From NCBI GenBank assembly GCA_004552965.1, contig SFMU01000001.1, positions 59,010 through 123,009 of the forward strand: a stretch of DNA of 64,000 bases. Direction: 5' to 3'. The notes beneath the pieces are model-generated. The model was not told the origin of the DNA. It worked only from the letters and a program-made list of their open reading frames with translations, and ran no database searches. This stretch comes from Bacteroidales bacterium (GTDB lineage: Bacteria > Bacteroidota > Bacteroidia > Bacteroidales > UBA932). This document shows, piece after piece, positions 9,395 to 18,600 of this stretch. Position numbers and translations under genes: made by a program. The stretch's first letter is position 1, and the number at the start of each line of letters is the position of its first letter.

Positions 9395-9889
9395 ATGTGG
9401 CAGAGATTACAGACATTGTTCCTGGCGTTGGCTACCGGTTTGGTGGTGGCCCTTTTCTTCAGCCTGAAGGCTGTCGTCCCGGGGCCGGAAGGCACCCGTC
9501 TGGCCGAATTCACATATTCGCAGAACTTTCCCTACCTGGTCCTGCTGATTGTCACCTCGATCCTGCAGGTCCTTGCCCTGTTCACATTCAACCAGAGGGT
9601 TTTCCAGCTGAGGACGGCCACATTGTCGGCAATTGTCCTTGTCGCCTTCCAGGCCTGGCTCGCCGTCGATTTCATGACCTGCTCCGATGAGCTGGTGTTC
9701 AGGGTCACGGCGGTCTTTCCGCTATGCGCGGCCATCTTGGACCTCATCGCAGTCCGATACATCCTGCGGGACCAGCTGATGGTCGAAAGCATCACCCGTC
9801 TACGTTCGAAAAAGAAGAACAGGTCTTCCAGGAAGGATTCGCTCCCCGGGAAGAACCCGGTTTCGGGCAGCAGGAAGAGTAACTCCTAA
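9395..9889 (+). CDS. DUF4293 family membrane protein
   Basis: 164 aa. The start at MWQRLQTLFLALATG is chosen because DUF4293 members begin with MWQR(I/L)QT and a -7 box sits just upstream. Four hydrophobic helices (about residues 7-28, 47-66, 74-94 and 106-126) follow, then a basic, serine-rich cytoplasmic tail (RLRSKKKNRSSRK). Function is unknown. The family is restricted to Bacteroidetes and found in most of their genomes. The 3' end overlaps the convergent yidD gene by 4 bp. Confidence 0.85.
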   Translation: MWQRLQTLFLALATGLVVALFFSLKAVVPGPEGTRLAEFTYSQNFPYLVLLIVTSILQVLALFTFNQRVFQLRTATLSAIVLVAFQAWLAVDFMTCSDELVFRVTAVFPLCAAILDLIAVRYILRDQLMVESITRLRSKKKNRSSRKDSLPGKNPVSGSRKSNS

Positions 9890-10152
9890 GGCACGGGATC
9901 GTAGCCGCTTCCGCCCCAGGGATTGCAGCGTAGAATTCTCCAGACAGTCAGCCAGAGGCCTTTGAAAGGGCCCCATTTGCGGAAAGCCTCCAGCGCGTAG
10001 GTCGAGCAGGAAGGCTCGAAGCGGCATGTCTTGGGAATATATGGACCTATGCACGTCCGGTAGAACCAGATGAGCGCGAGGAATGGAGAGATGGCTACCT
10101 TACGCAGAGTCTGCCGCCATTTGGGAATGCTACTGCTTTCTTTCATATTCAT
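9886..10152 (-). CDS. yidD: Membrane protein insertion efficiency factor YidD
   Basis: 88 aa from the first ATG. The short amphipathic protein carries the family signature CRFEPSCSTYALEAF and the C-terminal RCNPWGGSGYDPVP. YidD is a peripheral membrane protein thought to help YidC-dependent insertion of inner-membrane proteins. It starts inside the end of rnpA (23-bp overlap), the classical rnpA-yidD arrangement. Another ATG two codons later (10146) is equally plausible as start. Confidence 0.95.
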   Translation of the reverse strand: MNMKESSSIPKWRQTLRKVAISPFLALIWFYRTCIGPYIPKTCRFEPSCSTYALEAFRKWGPFKGLWLTVWRILRCNPWGGSGYDPVP

Positions 10153-10507
10153 TGGCAATATGGTCCAGGATCTCGCGGACCTGGCTTCGGATCGACTCGC
10201 TTTCCAGGATCTCCGCAGAGTTGTACAGGAACATGATCGATATGCCTTCAGGTGGCAGCAGGTGCTTCTGGGTCCGGTAGGACTCCCTCAGTCTCCTTTT
10301 CAGAAGATTTCTTTTGACGGCCCTCCTGAAGAACTTCTTGGGAACCGAGACCATGATCCGGTTCTCCTCTTCTCCTGCATCGTCCCCGGAGCCTGTGAGA
10401 TAACAGAATCTGAGTGATGCCGTCTTCCCCCAGCGACCCTTGGACATCAGGGCCGAAATCCTTGTCTTGCCGCAAAGGCGTTCGCTTTTAGGGAAGGTGT
10501 TCATCAT
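10130..10507 (-). CDS. rnpA: Ribonuclease P protein component
   Basis: 125 aa basic protein subunit that helps RNase P RNA process tRNA 5' ends. The RNR signature is present as RRAVKRNLLKRRLRESYR, with PKSERLCGKTRI at the N-terminus. The start codon shares one base with the hemD stop (TGATG), indicating translational coupling, and the 3' end overlaps yidD. rpmH, the usual neighbour in other phyla, is absent; in Bacteroidetes the hemD-rnpA-yidD order is common. Confidence 0.95.
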   Translation of the reverse strand: MMNTFPKSERLCGKTRISALMSKGRWGKTASLRFCYLTGSGDDAGEEENRIMVSVPKKFFRRAVKRNLLKRRLRESYRTQKHLLPPEGISIMFLYNSAEILESESIRSQVREILDHIANEYERKQ

Positions 10508-11250
10508 CAGGCCTGCCGGTTGTTCTCGAGATAGACCTCTATCGCCTTGGCTACTGAAGGGACTTCCGGGGACGGCGCCTTCATCGCGATTTCGAGTCCG
10601 GCATTCTCCATCGCATTGACGATGCTTTTTCCGTAGGCGAGGAACTTGATGTCTCCCTGCCTGAAATCCGGATAATTCTCTTTCAGCGACTTGACGTCAA
10701 AAGGACTGAAGAGTACAATCATGTCATAGCCGGAAAGATTCTCCTGACTGAGATCCTCCGAAACCGGTTTCACGAACACGGCAGTGGAATAGTCGAGTCC
10801 GCGCTCGTCCATCAGGTCGGTCAGCGGGCTGCTGTTGGATGACTCCGACTGGGTCACAAGAAACTTTTCCCCTTTATGCTTCGGACCGATCTGGTCAACA
10901 ACCGACTGCGGCGTCCCCGTCCCGAAGAAAATCTTGCGCTTGCGGAACACTATGTGCTTCTGGAGATACACGGCAACCGCCTCACTTGTGCAGAAGTACT
11001 TCATCGTCTCGGGAATCTTGACTCTGAGTTCGTCACAGAGACCATAGAATGCGTCGATTGCATGGCGTGACGAGAATATGATTGCAGTGTAGTCGAGAAT
11101 ATTGATTCTCTGCGCACGGAATTCCCTTGAAGTGAGAGGCTCTATGTGGAAGAAGGGCTTGAAGTCGATCTCTACTCCGAATTTCTCTTTGAGCGCGCTG
11201 TAAGGCGCTGCGTTGTGCGGGGCGTTTTGTGAAATAAGTATTTTGTTCAT
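10507..11250 (-). CDS. hemD: Uroporphyrinogen-III synthase (HemD family)
   Basis: 247 aa from MNKILISQNAP; an ATG two codons earlier is also possible. HemD cyclises hydroxymethylbilane to uroporphyrinogen III for heme, siroheme and cobalamin. The family is poorly conserved in sequence. The support is the two-lobed layout (IIFSSRHAIDAFY in the first lobe, MIVLFSPFDVKSLKENYP with FLAYGKSIVNAM in the second) and the conserved Bacteroidetes neighbourhood between DUF4271 and rnpA. No other heme genes are in the window. Confidence 0.85.
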   Translation of the reverse strand: MNKILISQNAPHNAAPYSALKEKFGVEIDFKPFFHIEPLTSREFRAQRINILDYTAIIFSSRHAIDAFYGLCDELRVKIPETMKYFCTSEAVAVYLQKHIVFRKRKIFFGTGTPQSVVDQIGPKHKGEKFLVTQSESSNSSPLTDLMDERGLDYSTAVFVKPVSEDLSQENLSGYDMIVLFSPFDVKSLKENYPDFRQGDIKFLAYGKSIVNAMENAGLEIAMKAPSPEVPSVAKAIEVYLENNRQA

Positions 11251-11294
11251 AGTCATTCTCTGATGCTTTCCTTCAGACGGAACGGGACAGGGTC

Positions 11295-11936
11295 TCAAAG
11301 AAGCATGCCCGGAATTACCAGAATGGCCGAAGGGAGCAATTCAAGTCCGCAAAGATACAAAATTGTCACGAAAGGATTGCAAGCCGATCGCAAAATCTGA
11401 CCTTTTCTTATGACAAACAGGCAGTATGAGATCCCTGTCAGCCAGAGCAGAATCTTCCTGACCAGAGCCTGGTCGCCCGTCAGCGCAGTCAGAGCCGCTC
11501 CTGATGCGAACAGCAGGAAAAAGAGCAGGATGACATAGTTGTAGATCAGTCCTCCGGCCGCCTGGAATGCCTTCGGCCTGGAACCGCCCGGCGTGAACTG
11601 CCAATTGAGGAAGGCCCGTATCGGAATCTGCGTGAGGATGACGGCGCAGGTTGCAAGCAGTTTCAGGGAAGGGGAGAGGTCTTTGAATATGTCGGGGTCG
11701 TACAGGGAGTATGAATATGCCACTATGCAGACCGGTATGGCAAGGATCAGCGCAATGTGGTTCCTTGACCTGCTCAGCTGGAGACTGTCTTCGAGTTCGA
11801 TGGCATATTTCCATCTGAAAACGGAACTGAACAGATAGGGGCAGATGTTGTGGAAACTCCTCAACCCGATTATGAAACAGAGGGTGAAGAACACCGCAAG
11901 GCCTGCGAAGAGCGGATTGTCCTGAAGCGCGCCCAT
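11295..11936 (-). CDS. DUF4271 family membrane protein
   Basis: 213 aa with about six hydrophobic helices, opening LFAGLAVFFTLCFIIGLRS and closing YLCGLELLPSAILVIPGMLL. DUF4271 is a Bacteroidetes-specific family of unknown function that is regularly found directly upstream of hemD, as here. The start codon overlaps the stop of the SUI1-like gene by one base (TGATG). It is probably an inner-membrane protein; nothing in the sequence suggests catalysis. Confidence 0.85.
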   Translation of the reverse strand: MGALQDNPLFAGLAVFFTLCFIIGLRSFHNICPYLFSSVFRWKYAIELEDSLQLSRSRNHIALILAIPVCIVAYSYSLYDPDIFKDLSPSLKLLATCAVILTQIPIRAFLNWQFTPGGSRPKAFQAAGGLIYNYVILLFFLLFASGAALTALTGDQALVRKILLWLTGISYCLFVIRKGQILRSACNPFVTILYLCGLELLPSAILVIPGMLL

Positions 11937-12286
11937 CAGTTTCCCCTTTTTGCCTTGTAGCCCATTTCGTTAAGAATCCCGGTGACTCTGTCCCGGAAAT
12001 CTCCCTGGATGGTGATTTCCCCATCTTTGGCCGAGCCTCCGACACCGCATTTCACCTTGAGGGTCTTTCCCAGGGCCGCCAGATCCTCCTGCCTGCCGAC
12101 AAAGCCGGAAACCAGGGTGACCTGCTTGCCGCCACGGTTCCTGCGGTCGATGGTCACTGTGAGGCGCTGACGTGAAGGCTCCGGTGTCTCCGTCTCCTCT
12201 TCGGCGCCGGTACGGTCGTAGGTATATTCGGGGTTGGTGGAATAGACCACGCCGAGTCTCTGTTTCCAGTCGTTGTCCGCTTTCAT
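11936..12286 (-). CDS. SUI1/eIF1-like translation factor (YciH family)
   Basis: 116 aa from MKADNDWKQRLGVVYSTNP, chosen over an in-frame TTG that lies inside the promoter box. The C-terminal ~75 residues are the SUI1 fold: RRNRGGKQVTLVSGF, LKVKCGVGGSAKDGEITIQG, FRDRVTGILNEMGYKAKRG. YciH-type proteins resemble eukaryotic eIF1 and influence start-codon fidelity, possibly relevant in a genome with many apparent leaderless starts (speculative). It is the first gene of the DUF4271-hemD-rnpA-yidD operon and is divergent from the DUF2723 gene. Confidence 0.92.
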   Translation of the reverse strand: MKADNDWKQRLGVVYSTNPEYTYDRTGAEEETETPEPSRQRLTVTIDRRNRGGKQVTLVSGFVGRQEDLAALGKTLKVKCGVGGSAKDGEITIQGDFRDRVTGILNEMGYKAKRGN

Positions 12287-12313
12287 GTGAATGTATTTCA
12301 GGTGTCTTTTTTG

Positions 12314-12342
12314 CAAAGATAGCGATTCCTTTTGTATCTTTG
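12314..12342. promoter_or_regulatory. Back-to-back divergent promoter boxes
   Basis: A minus-strand TATCTTTG (12321-12314) serves the SUI1-operon and a plus-strand TATCTTTG (12335-12342) serves the DUF2723 gene; they lie only 13 bp apart. Each -33 region must therefore overlap the other promoter's initiation zone, so the two should compete for polymerase. Confidence 0.65.
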
Positions 12343-12348
12343 CAAATT

Positions 12349-12402
12349 ATGGCCGGATGGGTTCGGCCTTCAAATTTGAATATAAAGTATCGCAATGGAT
12401 AA
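12349..12402 (+). CDS. Possible 17-codon leaderless uORF overlapping the DUF2723 start
   Basis: The ATG lies 6 nt after the plus-strand TATCTTTG. The frame encodes MAGWVRPSNLNIKYRNG and stops at a TAA that overlaps the first codons of the DUF2723 gene by 8 nt. The geometry would allow terminating ribosomes to reinitiate on the downstream ATG. It is unproven that it is translated. Confidence 0.35.
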   Translation: MAGWVRPSNLNIKYRNG

Positions 12403-15400
12403 TAAAAGATTCAGGTTGTGGAATCTGCTGACCGGTTGCGCAGTGTTTCTGATTGCAACTGTCACTTACCTGTCCACCATCGAACCTACCGCATCTTTCT
12501 GGGACTGTGGTGAGTTCATCGCATCATCCTACAAACTGGAAGTCGGCCATCCGCCGGGAAACCCTGTTTTCCAGCTGATTGCAAGAGCCTTCACTATGTT
12601 TACCGGTCCTGACAAGGCCGCCGTGATGGTCAATGCAATGAGCGGTTTGTGCTCGTCCCTGACCATTTTCTTCCTCTATCTGACGATCGTTTTCTTCGCA
12701 AAGCGGCTTGTCGTACGCAAGATGGAAGGGGAGGAGGATGCGCCTGCATATTCGCTTTCCCAGGCAATCGCCATCATCGGTTCAGGAGCCGTAGGCGCCC
12801 TTGCGTATACTTTCACCGACACTTTCTGGTTCTCCGCCGTCGAAGGTGAAGTCTATGCGATGAGTTCTCTCTTCACCGCCATCGTGGTCTGGGCCATGAC
12901 CAGATGGTACGAGGCCCCGGACAGGAGGTACGCCAACCGCTGGATCATCCTGATCTCGTTCCTGATGGGCCTTTCCATCGGAGTGCATCTGCTGAACCTT
13001 CTCGCCATCCCTATGCTGGTCTTCATGTACTATTACCGGATGCGTGAGGATAAGCCATTCTCCTTGTGGGAACTGGTCAGGATAATGCTCGTCTCGGTGG
13101 TGATTCTCGCATTGGTGGTATTCATCCTCGTGCCTTACCTTCCAAAGGTGGCAGCCTATGTCGACCTGTTCTTCGTGAATGTCCTCTCTCTCCCGTACAA
13201 CACGGGCGCCGCATTCTTCCTGACAGCTGTCCTGGGAGCCTGCTTCTGGGGACTTTTCAAGACTCTGGACAAGGGCAAGGTCTTCCTGAACACCGCCCTT
13301 CTCTGCTTCACTACCATCGTCATCGGCTTCTCGCTGTTCACTGTCGTGATCATCAGGTCATCCGCCAAGACTCCTACCAACGAGTACCAGCCGGACAATG
13401 CCTTCACACTTGTGAGGTATCTTTCAAGGGAGCAGTACGGAACCGTTCCGCTTCTGTACGGCCAGTATTTCGGGTCTCCTTACGAACTGGAGCCGAGTCA
13501 CTACTGGGCCCCTGTCGATGGGAAGTACAAGAAGGTAGAGGGTCCGGTCGATGTGAAATTCGATGCTGCCGGCAAGATGATTTTCCCGAGAATGCACAGC
13601 ACCGACGAGAAGCACGTCAAGTTCTACCAGTATTACATGGACGGCAAGGGAATTCCTGTCGCCGGGACCGATCAGGCCAAGCCGACCTTCGGGGCCAATC
13701 TCCGCTTCTTCTTCGATTTCCAGCTCGGATGGATGTACTGGAGGTATTTCATGTGGAATTTCGCCGGCAGGCAGAACGACATCCATGCTCCTTCCCAGGA
13801 TCCGTTCGTGGGCAACTGGGAGTGCGGAATCAGACCGCTGGATGAACTTCGGCTCGGCAATCAGGACAATGCTCCGGACTGGCTGAAGCACAACAAGGGC
13901 AAGAACCATTATTTCCTTCTGCCGCTGCTTCTCGGCTTGCTCGGCCTCATCTTCCAGCTGGACAGGGACAACCGTGGCTGCTGGCTGACATTCCTGCTCT
14001 TCTTCATGACGGGAATAGCAATCGTGATTTACCTTAACCAGCCTCCTTTCCAGGTCCGTGAGAGGGACTATGCCTATGCCGGCTCGTTCTATGCCTTCTG
14101 CATCTGGATAGGGCTTGGAGTGATGGCATTGTATTCATGGATCGCGAAGGCTGTCAAATCGGAGAAGGCTGCCGTGGCCACCGCTTCAGCAGTTCTCCTT
14201 TCCTGCCTTGCCGTACCTGCTCTGATGGCCGCTGAAAACTGGGACGACCATGACAGGAGCAATCGCTACACTTCTGTCGAGATAGCCAGGAATTATCTTA
14301 ATTCGGTAGGAAAGAATGGCCTTCTGGTTACTCATGGCGACAATGACACCTTCCCTCTGTGGTATGTCCAGGAGGTCGAGGGCTTCAGAAACGATGTCAG
14401 GGTCTGCAACACTTCGCTTCTGGGGACCGACTGGTACATCGACCAGATGAAGTATGCCTGTAACAATTCTCCTGCCCTGAAGCTTTCCATCGGACAGAAC
14501 CAGTATCTTTATGGAATCAATGACTGGATTCCGATCAGCGACAGCCGCAATCAGCCGATTCTCCTTTCAGACTGCATCACGGTGTTCAAGCATCCGGATG
14601 CCAAGCTGGTCTACAAGGACGGCCGCAAGATGGACTACTGGGTTTCCAGGAAGATGATTATCCCTGTGAACAAGGAGAACTGCCTTAAGTACGGAATAGT
14701 CAGCGAAAAGTTCGCCGAAGAGATTCCCGATTCGATAGTCATCGAGATTCCGAAGAGCAAGAACTATCTCTCCAAGCCGGAGCTTTTCCTGCTTGATTTC
14801 CTCTCGACCTATCAGTGGGACAGGCCTTTGAATCTTCTTAACCAGGGAGGGGACCTGAACATTGGCATCAGGGACTATCTCATGTATGACGGATTCTCAT
14901 GCAGGTTCACCCCAATCCGCAACAAGGTTCAGGCTCTGGATATCGGCAAGGTTGACACCGATGTCCTCTACGACAAGTTGATGCTCCAGTCCTCCTACGA
15001 TGCCCTAGCCCGCAAGGACTATTATGTCGACTACCAGAATCTCTACACATTCCTCGGAGTCATGTCCATAAGGAATCTCTTCGTCTCTTCTGCCGCCGCT
15101 TTCCTCAAGGCCGGTGAATATGACAGGGTGGAAGCCGTTCTGGACAAGTGCCAGGAGGTGATGGATCCTGAACTGTACCCTTATGAGAACAGTATCTATG
15201 GCTGGAGTTCCAATGCCCTCTTCCCGATAGAGATGATCAAGGACTACTATGCCATTGACAGGAAGGAGAAAGCCCACCGTCTGGCCGAGACCCTTTATGG
15301 ACAGATCGAGCAGGTTGTCCTGTTCTATCTGGATTTCTATCCGACGATGAAGGATGAGTTCGAATATGCCTGCAATCTTGTCTACTTTATGACAAACGAG

Positions 15401-15493
15401 ATATCCAAGGCAGGGGATGAGAGCTTCGCAGTCGAACTTTCCAAAAAGTTTTCATCTTTTTTAAATGATAATACCTCGATTGCGGCTCAATGA
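12395..15493 (+). CDS. DUF2723 family GT-C type membrane glycosyltransferase
   Basis: 1032 aa. About twelve TM helices fill residues ~10-650; residues ~650-1032 are a soluble, probably periplasmic, domain. The first extracytoplasmic loop holds the conserved acidic pair in SFWDCGEFIASSYKLEVGHP (Asp37, Glu40), typical of GT-C enzymes that use lipid-linked sugars. DUF2723 includes human TMEM260, a protein O-mannosyltransferase, and Bacteroidetes carry out periplasmic O-mannosylation; a role in general protein O-glycosylation is therefore a reasonable inference, not shown by the sequence. It is monocistronic, with its own promoter, a short uORF in the leader and a strong terminator. Confidence 0.85.
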   Translation: MDNKRFRLWNLLTGCAVFLIATVTYLSTIEPTASFWDCGEFIASSYKLEVGHPPGNPVFQLIARAFTMFTGPDKAAVMVNAMSGLCSSLTIFFLYLTIVFFAKRLVVRKMEGEEDAPAYSLSQAIAIIGSGAVGALAYTFTDTFWFSAVEGEVYAMSSLFTAIVVWAMTRWYEAPDRRYANRWIILISFLMGLSIGVHLLNLLAIPMLVFMYYYRMREDKPFSLWELVRIMLVSVVILALVVFILVPYLPKVAAYVDLFFVNVLSLPYNTGAAFFLTAVLGACFWGLFKTLDKGKVFLNTALLCFTTIVIGFSLFTVVIIRSSAKTPTNEYQPDNAFTLVRYLSREQYGTVPLLYGQYFGSPYELEPSHYWAPVDGKYKKVEGPVDVKFDAAGKMIFPRMHSTDEKHVKFYQYYMDGKGIPVAGTDQAKPTFGANLRFFFDFQLGWMYWRYFMWNFAGRQNDIHAPSQDPFVGNWECGIRPLDELRLGNQDNAPDWLKHNKGKNHYFLLPLLLGLLGLIFQLDRDNRGCWLTFLLFFMTGIAIVIYLNQPPFQVRERDYAYAGSFYAFCIWIGLGVMALYSWIAKAVKSEKAAVATASAVLLSCLAVPALMAAENWDDHDRSNRYTSVEIARNYLNSVGKNGLLVTHGDNDTFPLWYVQEVEGFRNDVRVCNTSLLGTDWYIDQMKYACNNSPALKLSIGQNQYLYGINDWIPISDSRNQPILLSDCITVFKHPDAKLVYKDGRKMDYWVSRKMIIPVNKENCLKYGIVSEKFAEEIPDSIVIEIPKSKNYLSKPELFLLDFLSTYQWDRPLNLLNQGGDLNIGIRDYLMYDGFSCRFTPIRNKVQALDIGKVDTDVLYDKLMLQSSYDALARKDYYVDYQNLYTFLGVMSIRNLFVSSAAAFLKAGEYDRVEAVLDKCQEVMDPELYPYENSIYGWSSNALFPIEMIKDYYAIDRKEKAHRLAETLYGQIEQVVLFYLDFYPTMKDEFEYACNLVYFMTNEISKAGDESFAVELSKKFSSFLNDNTSIAAQ

Positions 15494-15559
15494 TTCTGAC
15501 TTCCAGTTTGTAGTTTAATCGCAGGGTCAACTTGCGTTTTGAAATATAAAATTGTTTTG

Positions 15560-15588
15560 TTCCCGGCTTCAAGGCCGGGAATTTTTTT
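15560..15588 (+). terminator. Strong rho-independent terminator after DUF2723 gene
   Basis: The 8-bp perfect stem TTCCCGGC/GCCGGGAA with a 6-nt loop is followed by seven T. It insulates the glycosyltransferase gene from the SusC locus. The remaining ~95 bp up to the SusC start are AT-rich and show no exact TAnnTTTG box. Confidence 0.9.
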
Positions 15589-15684
15589 AGTTTTAAGGAC
15601 TTTAAATTCTTGGTAATGTCGGATTTAAAACATAAATTGGGCATTAATCAATATATTAACCCTTTATGTTCTAAACGTAAGCCA

Positions 15685-18600
15685 ATGAAAAAAGTAAGAT
15701 TACTTTTGTTGATGGCAGCAATTCTTGTGCCTGTTCTTCCGGCATTCGCCCAGCAGGTTGTCAAGGGTGTCGTCTTGTCAGAAGAAGACGGTCTGCCTGT
15801 ACCCGGTGCTTCCGTTGTCGTTAAAGGCAGTACCAAGATAGGTACTGTTACCGACATTGACGGTAATTTCTCCCTTTCGGTTCCCGAATCGGCAAAGACC
15901 CTGGTCGTTTCATTCCTGGGTATGCTGGATCAGGAAGTCGCTGTGGCACCGAATCTGAAAATTGTGCTCAAGAGCGACACCGAAATGCTCGAGCAGGTCG
16001 TCGTGACCGGTATGCAGAAGATGGACAGGCGCCTCTTCACCGGATCCACGACCAAGGTGGATGCCTCGGAAGCAAAGATCAGCGGTCTTACCGACATCTC
16101 ACGTTCCCTCGAAGGCCGGGCTGCCGGTGTCAGTGTCCAGAACGTGTCCGGTACTTTCGGTACTGCTCCGAAGATCAGAGTCCGTGGCGCAACCTCTATC
16201 TACGGCAGTTCAAAGCCTCTGTGGGTGGTTGACGGCGTGATCATGGAAGATGTGGTGGACGTCAGTGCAGATGAACTCTCATCCGGTGATGTCAACACCC
16301 TCCTCTCTTCAGCGATTGCAGGACTCAACTCCGACGACATCGAGAGCTTCCAGATCCTCAAGGATGGTTCCGCAACCTCTATCTACGGTGCAAGGGCGAT
16401 GGCCGGCGTCATCGTCATCACCACCAAGAAAGGTTCCGCAGGCCAGAGCCGCATCAGTTACACCGGTGAATATACCTACAGGCTCAAGCCTTCCTACAAT
16501 ACGTTCAACATCATGAACTCTCAGGATCAGATGTCCATCTACCAGGAACTCCAGCAGAAGGGCTATCTGAACTATGCAGACGTCTCGAACGCTCCCGACA
16601 GCGGTATCTACGGCAAGATGTACAAGATGCTCAGCCAGTATGATCCGGTGACCGGTCAGTTCGCCCTTGCCAATACTCCCGAGGCCAAGGCAGCCTATCT
16701 CCGTGAAGCCGAGTACCGCAATACCGACTGGTTTGACCTTCTGTTCACCAACAATGTGCAGCACAACCACTCGGTGTCGGTTTCCTCCGGTAACGACAAG
16801 GCTCATTACTATGCTTCCCTGAGTGCCATGGACGACAGGGGCTGGACCCTGCAGAACGGCGTTTCCCGTTACACTGCAAATCTCAACACCACCTACAACA
16901 TCAGCAAGAAGCTTTCCCTTTCGATGGTCTCCAATGCTTCCTACCGTAAGCAGAAGGCTCCGGGAACCCTTTCTTCCGACATCGATGCTGTCTCCGGTGA
17001 GGTCAAGCGTGATTTCGACATCAACCCGTATTCCTATGCACTGAACACCTCGAGAGCTCTCGACCCTTATGAGACTTACACGAGGAACTATGCGGATTTC
17101 AACATATTCAAGGAGCTGGACAACAACTACATCGACCTGTCCGTGATGGATTTCCGCCTCCATGGAGAGTTGACCTACAAGCCGTTCAAGAATCTGGAAC
17201 TCAAGGCTCTCGCCGCTGTGAAGCACACTTCCACATCGTCAGAGCATCATATTCTCGACCACTCCAACCAGGCTATGGCGTACAGGGAGATGGGAACTTC
17301 CACCATCAGGAAGAACAATCCATTCCTCTACACCGACCCTGACGACATCTATGCCCTTCCGATCTCGGTACTTCCTGAAGGAGGTATCTATGAGCGTCAG
17401 GACAATGCGATGACCGGCTGGGACTTCCGTGCCACTGCAAACTACAACAACACCTTTGCCCGGAATCATATCGTCAATCTTTACGGCGGTATGGAAACCA
17501 ACAGCGTGGACCGTCATGCGACCTGGTTCAGAGGCTGGGGTATGCAGTATCAGATGGGCGAAATCCCAAGCTATGCCTACCAGGTGTTCAAGAAGGGTGC
17601 TGAGGACAATGCCGAGTACTACACCCTGAGCAACCGCCACGAGAGAAGCGCAGCCTTCTTCGTCAACGGAACGTATTCCTACAAAGGCCGCTATACTCTC
17701 AACGGAACTGCCCGCTACGAGGGTACGAACAAACTCGGAAAGAGCCGTTCTGCCCGCTGGCTTCCTACATGGAACATTTCCGCAGCGTGGAACGTCCACG
17801 AAGAGAACTGGTTCGACAGTGTGCCTGTGCTCTCTCACCTTTCTCTCAAGGCTTCATATTCACTTACCGCAGACCGCGGTCCTTCAAGCGTGACGAACTC
17901 CTTTGTCGTCATCAGGTCGGAGAATCCTTGGCGTCCGTTCACTTCCGTCAAGGAGAGCCAGCTGTACATCTCATCCCTGGCAAACTCCGAACTTACCTAT
18001 GAGAAGAAGCATGAGCTGAACATCGGTCTCGCGCTCGGTCTCCTTGACAACAGGATCAACATCGAGGCGGACTGGTACACCAGAAACAACTTCGACCTCA
18101 TTGGTATCGCGAACACTGCAGGTGTGGGAGGAGAGGTCCGCAAGTACGGAAACATCGCCTCGATGAAGTCCGACGGTGTCGAGTTCACCCTTTCCACGGT
18201 GAATGTGAAGACCAAGGATTTCTCCTGGACTTCCAACTTCATCTATTCGCACACGCATAACATCGTGACCGACCTGAAGACATCCAAGCGAATCATCGAC
18301 CTTGTTTCCGGCAACGGTTTCGCTCAGGAGGGCTACCCGGTGCGCGCGATCTTCTCGATCCCGTTCAAGGGCCTCAATGAAGAGGGTCTTCCTACATTCC
18401 TGGATCAGGACGGCAACATCTCCACGACCGGAATCTACTTCCAGACCTCCGATCCGGAGAAGCTCAAGTTCCTTGAATATTCAGGCAGCGCCGACCCTAC
18501 CGACGTCGGATCCTTCGGTAATGTATTCAAGTACAAGGGTCTCACTCTCAACATATTCATGACTTACTCCTTCGGAAACGTCGTCCGTCTGGACCCTGTC

